NCBI GenBank assembly: GCA_903885605.1
Contig: CAISJD010000201.1
Span: forward strand, 1-64,000
Direction of reading: 5' to 3'
From: an uncultured Chthonomonas sp.
GTDB taxonomy: Bacteria > Armatimonadota > Chthonomonadetes > Chthonomonadales > CAJBBX01
DNA length: 64,000 bases
Shown: positions 60,711 to 64,000 of the stretch, piece after piece
How the letters are laid out: each line of letters starts with the position of its first letter
Numbering within the stretch: the stretch's first letter is position 1
The notes under the pieces: generated by a model
Told to the model about the DNA's origin: nothing
Database searches by the model: none
Seen by the model: only the letters and a program-made list of their open reading frames with translations
Position numbers and translations under genes: made by a program

Positions 60711-61478
60711 ATGAAACTGACACTTCGCATCTGGCGGCAGGACGGCCCGCGGGACAAGGGCAAGTTCGTGGCCTATCCCGTGGACGACGTGGCCGAGGAT
60801 ATGTCGTTCCTCGAGATGCTCGATGTGCTCAACGAGCGCCTGACCCTGAAGGGTGAGCGGCCGGTGGCCTTCGACAGCGACTGCCGCGAGGGCATCTGCG
60901 GCGCGTGCGGCTTCATGGTCAGCGGAGTGGCCCACGGCCCGCAGAAGCTCACCACGGCGTGCCAGCTGTTCATGCGCCACTTCAAGGACGGCGAGACGGT
61001 GGTGGTGGAGCCCTTCCGGGCGCGGGCGCTGCCCGTGCTCAAGGACCTGGTCATCGACCGTTCGGCGCTGGACGCCATCGTGCAGGCCGGCGGCTTCATC
61101 TCGGCCCGCACGGGCAGCGCGCCCGAAGCCAACGCCATGCTCATCGCCAAGCCGGTGGCGGATCGGGCCATGGATGCCGCGGCCTGCATCGGCTGCGGGG
61201 CCTGCATCGCCGCCTGCCCGAACGCCTCGGCCATGCTCTTCACGGCGGCCAAGGTCTCCCATCTAGGCCTGCTGCCCCAGGGCCAGCCCGAGCGGCGCCA
61301 GCGCGCCCTCCGCATGGTGGCGAAGATGAACGAGCTGGGCTTCGGCGGCTGCTCCAACCACGGCGAGTGCGAGGCCGCCTGCCCCAAGGGCGTCAGCATC
61401 GACTTCATCGCGCGCCTCAACCGCGACTACCTCGGCGGCAGCCTCCTCGAGAAGCCCGAGCCGCTCAGCAACGTCTAG
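60711..61478 (+). CDS. sdhB: Succinate dehydrogenase iron-sulfur subunit
   Basis: The 255-residue protein passes electrons from FAD to the quinone site. The [2Fe-2S] ligands are in CREGICGACGF, the [4Fe-4S] ligands in CIGCGACIAACP, and the third cluster in the C-terminal CSNHGECEAACPKG. All cluster ligands expected of a type-B enzyme are present. It is 19 bases downstream of sdhA and ends the operon, followed by a hairpin at 61517-61549. Confidence 0.96.
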   Translation: MKLTLRIWRQDGPRDKGKFVAYPVDDVAEDMSFLEMLDVLNERLTLKGERPVAFDSDCREGICGACGFMVSGVAHGPQKLTTACQLFMRHFKDGETVVVEPFRARALPVLKDLVIDRSALDAIVQAGGFISARTGSAPEANAMLIAKPVADRAMDAAACIGCGACIAACPNASAMLFTAAKVSHLGLLPQGQPERRQRALRMVAKMNELGFGGCSNHGECEAACPKGVSIDFIARLNRDYLGGSLLEKPEPLSNV

Positions 61479-61516
61479 TCGCCGGCCCGTTTCAACCACG
61501 TGGTCACGGCGGGACG

Positions 61517-61549
61517 TTCCCCCTCCGCGGCTGCGCCGTGGAGGGGGAA
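61517..61549. terminator. Terminator hairpin between sdhB and the convergent SDR gene
   Basis: TTCCCCCTCCGCGGC (61517-61531) pairs with GCCGTGGAGGGGGAA (61535-61549) over 15 positions with one G-T wobble, around a three-base loop. The stem is very stable and lies between two converging genes. There is no T run, so the call rests on position and stem strength. Confidence 0.65.
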
Positions 61550-61570
61550 GCAGGTCGGCGCCCCTGCAGG

Positions 61571-62365
61571 CTACCGCATCTCCTGGCCGCCGGTGACGTT
61601 GAGGGCCTGGCCGGTCATGTAGGACGAGTCGTCGGAGCAGAGGAAGACGACCACGTTGCTCACGTCCTCGTAAGTGCAGCCGCGGCCCAGGGGGACCTGG
61701 CTCTCGTACTTCTTCCGCACCTCGTCCGGGGTGAGGCCCTGCGTCTTGGCGTACTGCTCATAGAGGCTCTGCTGCCAGAGCGTGCCGTCCAGCAGGTTGC
61801 CGGGGCAGATCGCGTTGACCCGGACGCCGTGCGGGGCCAGGTCCAGCGCCAGCGACTGGGTGAGGCCGATGCCGCCGAACTTGCTGGCAGCGTAGGCGCT
61901 GTTGCGGAACGAGCCCTTCTTGCCCGACTTGCTGTTGATCTGGACGATGGTGCCCTTGCCGTTGGGCGCCATCACCCGGGCCGCGGCCTGGGCGCAGACG
62001 AAGTAGCCGTTCAGGTTGACGTCGATCACCTTCTTCCAGGCGCCGGCGTCGAACTCCAGCACGTCCTTGGCGATCAGGATGCCCGCGTTGGCCACGAGGA
62101 TATCCAGCCCGCCGAAGGCGTCTACCGTGGCCTTCACCATGGCCTCGGCGCCCACCGGATCGGTGACGTCCACCGTGACGCCGATGGCGCCGCAACTGGT
62201 CTCCGCCGCGATGGCCGCTGCCGTCTCGGCGGCCTTGGGGCCGTTCATGTCCGCGATGGTGACGCCCTTGCAGCCCTCGGCCGCAAGCCGCCGGGCGATC
62301 CCCTCGCCCAATCCCTGCGCGGCGCCAGTGACGATGGCGACGCGCCCCTCAAGACGCTTGCTCAA
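61571..62365 (-). CDS. SDR oxidoreductase, sorbitol-6-phosphate dehydrogenase-like
   Basis: The 264-residue short-chain dehydrogenase has the NAD-binding GAAQGLGEGIA, NAGI, the catalytic Ser and the YAASK of the YxxxK motif, and the ending YMTGQALNVTGGQEM. The stretches QINSKSGKKGS and SKFGGIGLTQSLALDLA are strongly like SrlD/GutD, which oxidises sorbitol 6-phosphate to fructose 6-phosphate. The next gene upstream encodes a SorE-like dehydrogenase, so a hexitol or ketose pathway is likely. Cofactor preference for NAD is likely from the acidic residue in TIADMN. The substrate is inferred. Confidence 0.82.
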   Translation of the reverse strand: MSKRLEGRVAIVTGAAQGLGEGIARRLAAEGCKGVTIADMNGPKAAETAAAIAAETSCGAIGVTVDVTDPVGAEAMVKATVDAFGGLDILVANAGILIAKDVLEFDAGAWKKVIDVNLNGYFVCAQAAARVMAPNGKGTIVQINSKSGKKGSFRNSAYAASKFGGIGLTQSLALDLAPHGVRVNAICPGNLLDGTLWQQSLYEQYAKTQGLTPDEVRKKYESQVPLGRGCTYEDVSNVVVFLCSDDSSYMTGQALNVTGGQEMR

Positions 62366-62384
62366 TGCCTCTCCTCCTTCGATC

Positions 62385-64000
62385 CTACTCAGCCGCTACC
62401 GTGAGCGTGAAGAGCTCTTCCTCCGCCGCCTTGGTCCAGAACTTGCCGTCCTGCATCTTGGCGTAGACGGTGGGGTACGCCTCCTTCAGCTCGGCCAGCG
62501 ACATGAGCGGCATCTCCTCGATGAGCGGGAAGACCAGCGTCTTGCCGGGGAAGCGCCCGTTCTTGACGCCCAGCAGGCCCTCCTGCGCGGTCTTCATGCC
62601 GCCGATGGCCGCCAGCGAGGCGTTGGTGTTCAGCTCCTTCGCCTCGACCATGGCCAGCGTCTGGCGCATATCGGCGATGGACGAGCCGCTGCTGCCGATG
62701 AAGCGCACGCCGCGGTTGCGGATGGCGTCGGCATCAAGCTGAGCCATGGTGCCGCGTGCCACGCCGGCGAAGACGTTGCACCAGGCGTTGTCGCCCAGGA
62801 AGTCGATGGAGTGCTCGATGAGCGCGGGCACGGGCACCAGCGAGATGATGTCATCGAAGCCCTTGCCGCCGGTCAGCCGCTTCAGCTCGAGGTTGAACTC
62901 CTCGGGGCTCATGCCCTTGGGATTGATGGTGACCAGGCGCACGCCGCGCTTCTTGGCCTCGCCGGAGAGCCGATCCACGAGGGTGGCCAGGCGTCCGTCG
63001 TCGATGTCCGTGCCGACGATGAGCGAGGGCGGGTTGGCGTGCATGACGGCGCGCTGCACGTGCATCTGGCCCATGGGGCCGGCTGCCCCGATGAACCAGG
63101 CCATGCCGCCCGCCAGCAGGTCGGCACCGCGTGGCTCGGCGTAGGCCGCGGCGGCCTCGAGGGCCGACGTGCCCATGTAGTGGTGCCAGTTGTAGTGGAT
63201 GCGGCCGATGTCGATGGTGAGCTTGCGGGCCACGGCGTGCGGGCCCACGAAGTTCAGCATGCCGTGGTTGGCCAGCGTGGAGGCGGCGCCTTCGATGGCC
63301 TCGGGCTCGGGCGCGCCCAGAACGAGGATGTCGTCGAAGCCCGCGTCGCCGGTCTCGGCGGCCTTGAGCGCGGCCCAGTCCTCCACCGAGGCGACGGACT
63401 TGCAGGGAGCGCCGTCTGCGAGCGGCAGGGCCGCCGCGTAGTCGCCCACCACCAACGCGGAGCCCGCTGGGCCCTCGGGAGCGGCGCCGTCCCAGACCTC
63501 GCCGCCCGCGCCCGGTCCGGCCAGCACGAGCAGGCGCCCGCCGGCCTTGATCCCGGCGCGGTGGCCCTGGTTGTAGGCGCCCACGACGCAGGCCCACGGC
63601 TCCACCAGGGCGGTCTCGGCGTAGCAGGTCTCATCGCTGATGGGCAGGAGGTAGCAGCCCTCGTCGCCGTCGATCATGGCCTGCGGGATGATGCTGTACT
63701 GGCTCAGGCCGCCGCTGATGGCGTAGCCGTAGGCCATGGAGACGCCCTTGTAGAAGACGTCGGCCTGGACGATGAAGCGCTGCCCCACGCTGAACTTCTC
63801 GGCGAGGTCGGCGCCCACCTGCACGACGGTGATGGCGACTTCGTGGCCCAGAGTGGCCGGGTCGACGCTCAGGTCTCGGCCCACCATGCGCGGGTGGCCC
63901 GCGCCCAGGGCGATGACCTTGGTATCGGAGAAGCAGAGGCCGTTGGCGTCCTGCCGCACGAGCAGCTCGTAGGGACCGGGCTGCGGCACGTCGACTTCCT
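62385..64000 (-). CDS. Zinc-type alcohol dehydrogenase, L-sorbose-1-phosphate reductase-like (5' end off the window)
   Basis: The frame continues through the right edge; the visible GTG at 63989 lies inside EVDVPQPGPYE, a sequence that normally follows ~15 residues of N-terminus, so the true start is beyond 64000. The MDR fold is clear, with the zinc ligand Cys in NGLCFSDTKVIALGAGHPRM, GHEVA, and a Rossmann domain. This and the insertion around the middle resemble SorE, which interconverts L-sorbose 1-phosphate and sorbitol 6-phosphate. With the SDR 19 bases downstream the pair would link sorbose or sorbitol to fructose 6-phosphate. Other MDR reactions are possible. Confidence 0.75.
   Translation of the reverse strand, partial: EVDVPQPGPYELLVRQDANGLCFSDTKVIALGAGHPRMVGRDLSVDPATLGHEVAITVVQVGADLAEKFSVGQRFIVQADVFYKGVSMAYGYAISGGLSQYSIIPQAMIDGDEGCYLLPISDETCYAETALVEPWACVVGAYNQGHRAGIKAGGRLLVLAGPGAGGEVWDGAAPEGPAGSALVVGDYAAALPLADGAPCKSVASVEDWAALKAAETGDAGFDDILVLGAPEPEAIEGAASTLANHGMLNFVGPHAVARKLTIDIGRIHYNWHHYMGTSALEAAAAYAEPRGADLLAGGMAWFIGAAGPMGQMHVQRAVMHANPPSLIVGTDIDDGRLATLVDRLSGEAKKRGVRLVTINPKGMSPEEFNLELKRLTGGKGFDDIISLVPVPALIEHSIDFLGDNAWCNVFAGVARGTMAQLDADAIRNRGVRFIGSSGSSIADMRQTLAMVEAKELNTNASLAAIGGMKTAQEGLLGVKNGRFPGKTLVFPLIEEMPLMSLAELKEAYPTVYAKMQDGKFWTKAAEEELFTLTVAAE

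Overview
This window is a high-GC (about 65-70% by eye), gene-dense stretch of bacterial chromosome from a diderm, glycan-degrading, respiring organism. The best guess is a member of Armatimonadota or a nearby uncultivated lineage; this is inferred from gene content only. The supporting traits are an outer-membrane biogenesis and lipid A cluster packed into one locus (TamB, BamA, OmpH, LpxD, LpxC, FabZ, LpxA, LpxB, MsbA), many secreted carbohydrate-active enzymes, polytopic DUF6785-type and DUF5107/TPR proteins, a type-B succinate dehydrogenase, and frequent GTG/TTG starts. Planctomycetes- or Verrucomicrobia-related lineages are not excluded. I saw no rRNA, tRNA, CRISPR array, insertion sequence or phage gene.

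Layout. 1-4905: secreted glycan enzymes (a partial GH99/GH71-like protein, a GH89-like protein, a Tat-exported sialidase-like BNR protein) and one unknown gene. 4991-14609 (minus): a tightly overlapped sugar-use operon encoding a GH51 arabinofuranosidase, a DUF5107/TPR protein, a sialate O-acetylesterase-like esterase, and a complete sugar ABC importer minus its ATPase. 14610-15121: a TCCGTG-rich inverted repeat and a small ORF. 15122-17555: a DUF3592 membrane protein, thioredoxin with an N-terminal zinc ribbon, and lipoyl synthase. 17619-34190: the outer-membrane cluster, with an ECF sigma factor inside it, followed by dprA.

35182-39461 (minus): two multiheme c-type cytochromes (10 and 8 haem motifs) flanking an outer-membrane beta-barrel gene. 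This looks like a porin-cytochrome conduit for electron transfer across the outer membrane and is the most notable system here. 39660-44583 (minus): DUF6785 membrane protein, MFS transporter and a sirohaem nitrite/sulfite reductase. 44750-45429: a two-gene DUF5674 module. 45445-49613: acetyl-xylan-esterase-like protein, a sulfatase-fold enzyme without the usual Cys/Ser, and an ArgD-type aminotransferase. 49672-54466 (minus): PBP1A, PBP2 and a YcxB-like protein; the PBP1A gene appears to be leaderless. 54612-55941: a three-gene thiol redox relay (small thioredoxin-like protein, membrane-anchored thioredoxin, CcdA-like protein). 55955-57844 (minus): a lipoprotein and a URO-D-family protein. 58093-61478: sdhCAB with a three-unit 10-bp repeat abutting its predicted promoter. 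61571-64000 (minus): a sorbitol-6-phosphate-dehydrogenase-like SDR and a SorE-like zinc dehydrogenase cut by the window edge.

How the genes fit together. Secreted hydrolases and esterases trim side chains from plant- or animal-type glycans, and the ABC importer takes up the released sugars. Succinate dehydrogenase and the multiheme cytochromes carry electrons onward, possibly to an extracellular acceptor. The CcdA/thioredoxin relay could keep cytochrome haem-binding cysteines reduced. The central cluster builds the lipid A-containing outer membrane in which the conduit would sit. These links are inference from gene content and neighbourhood.
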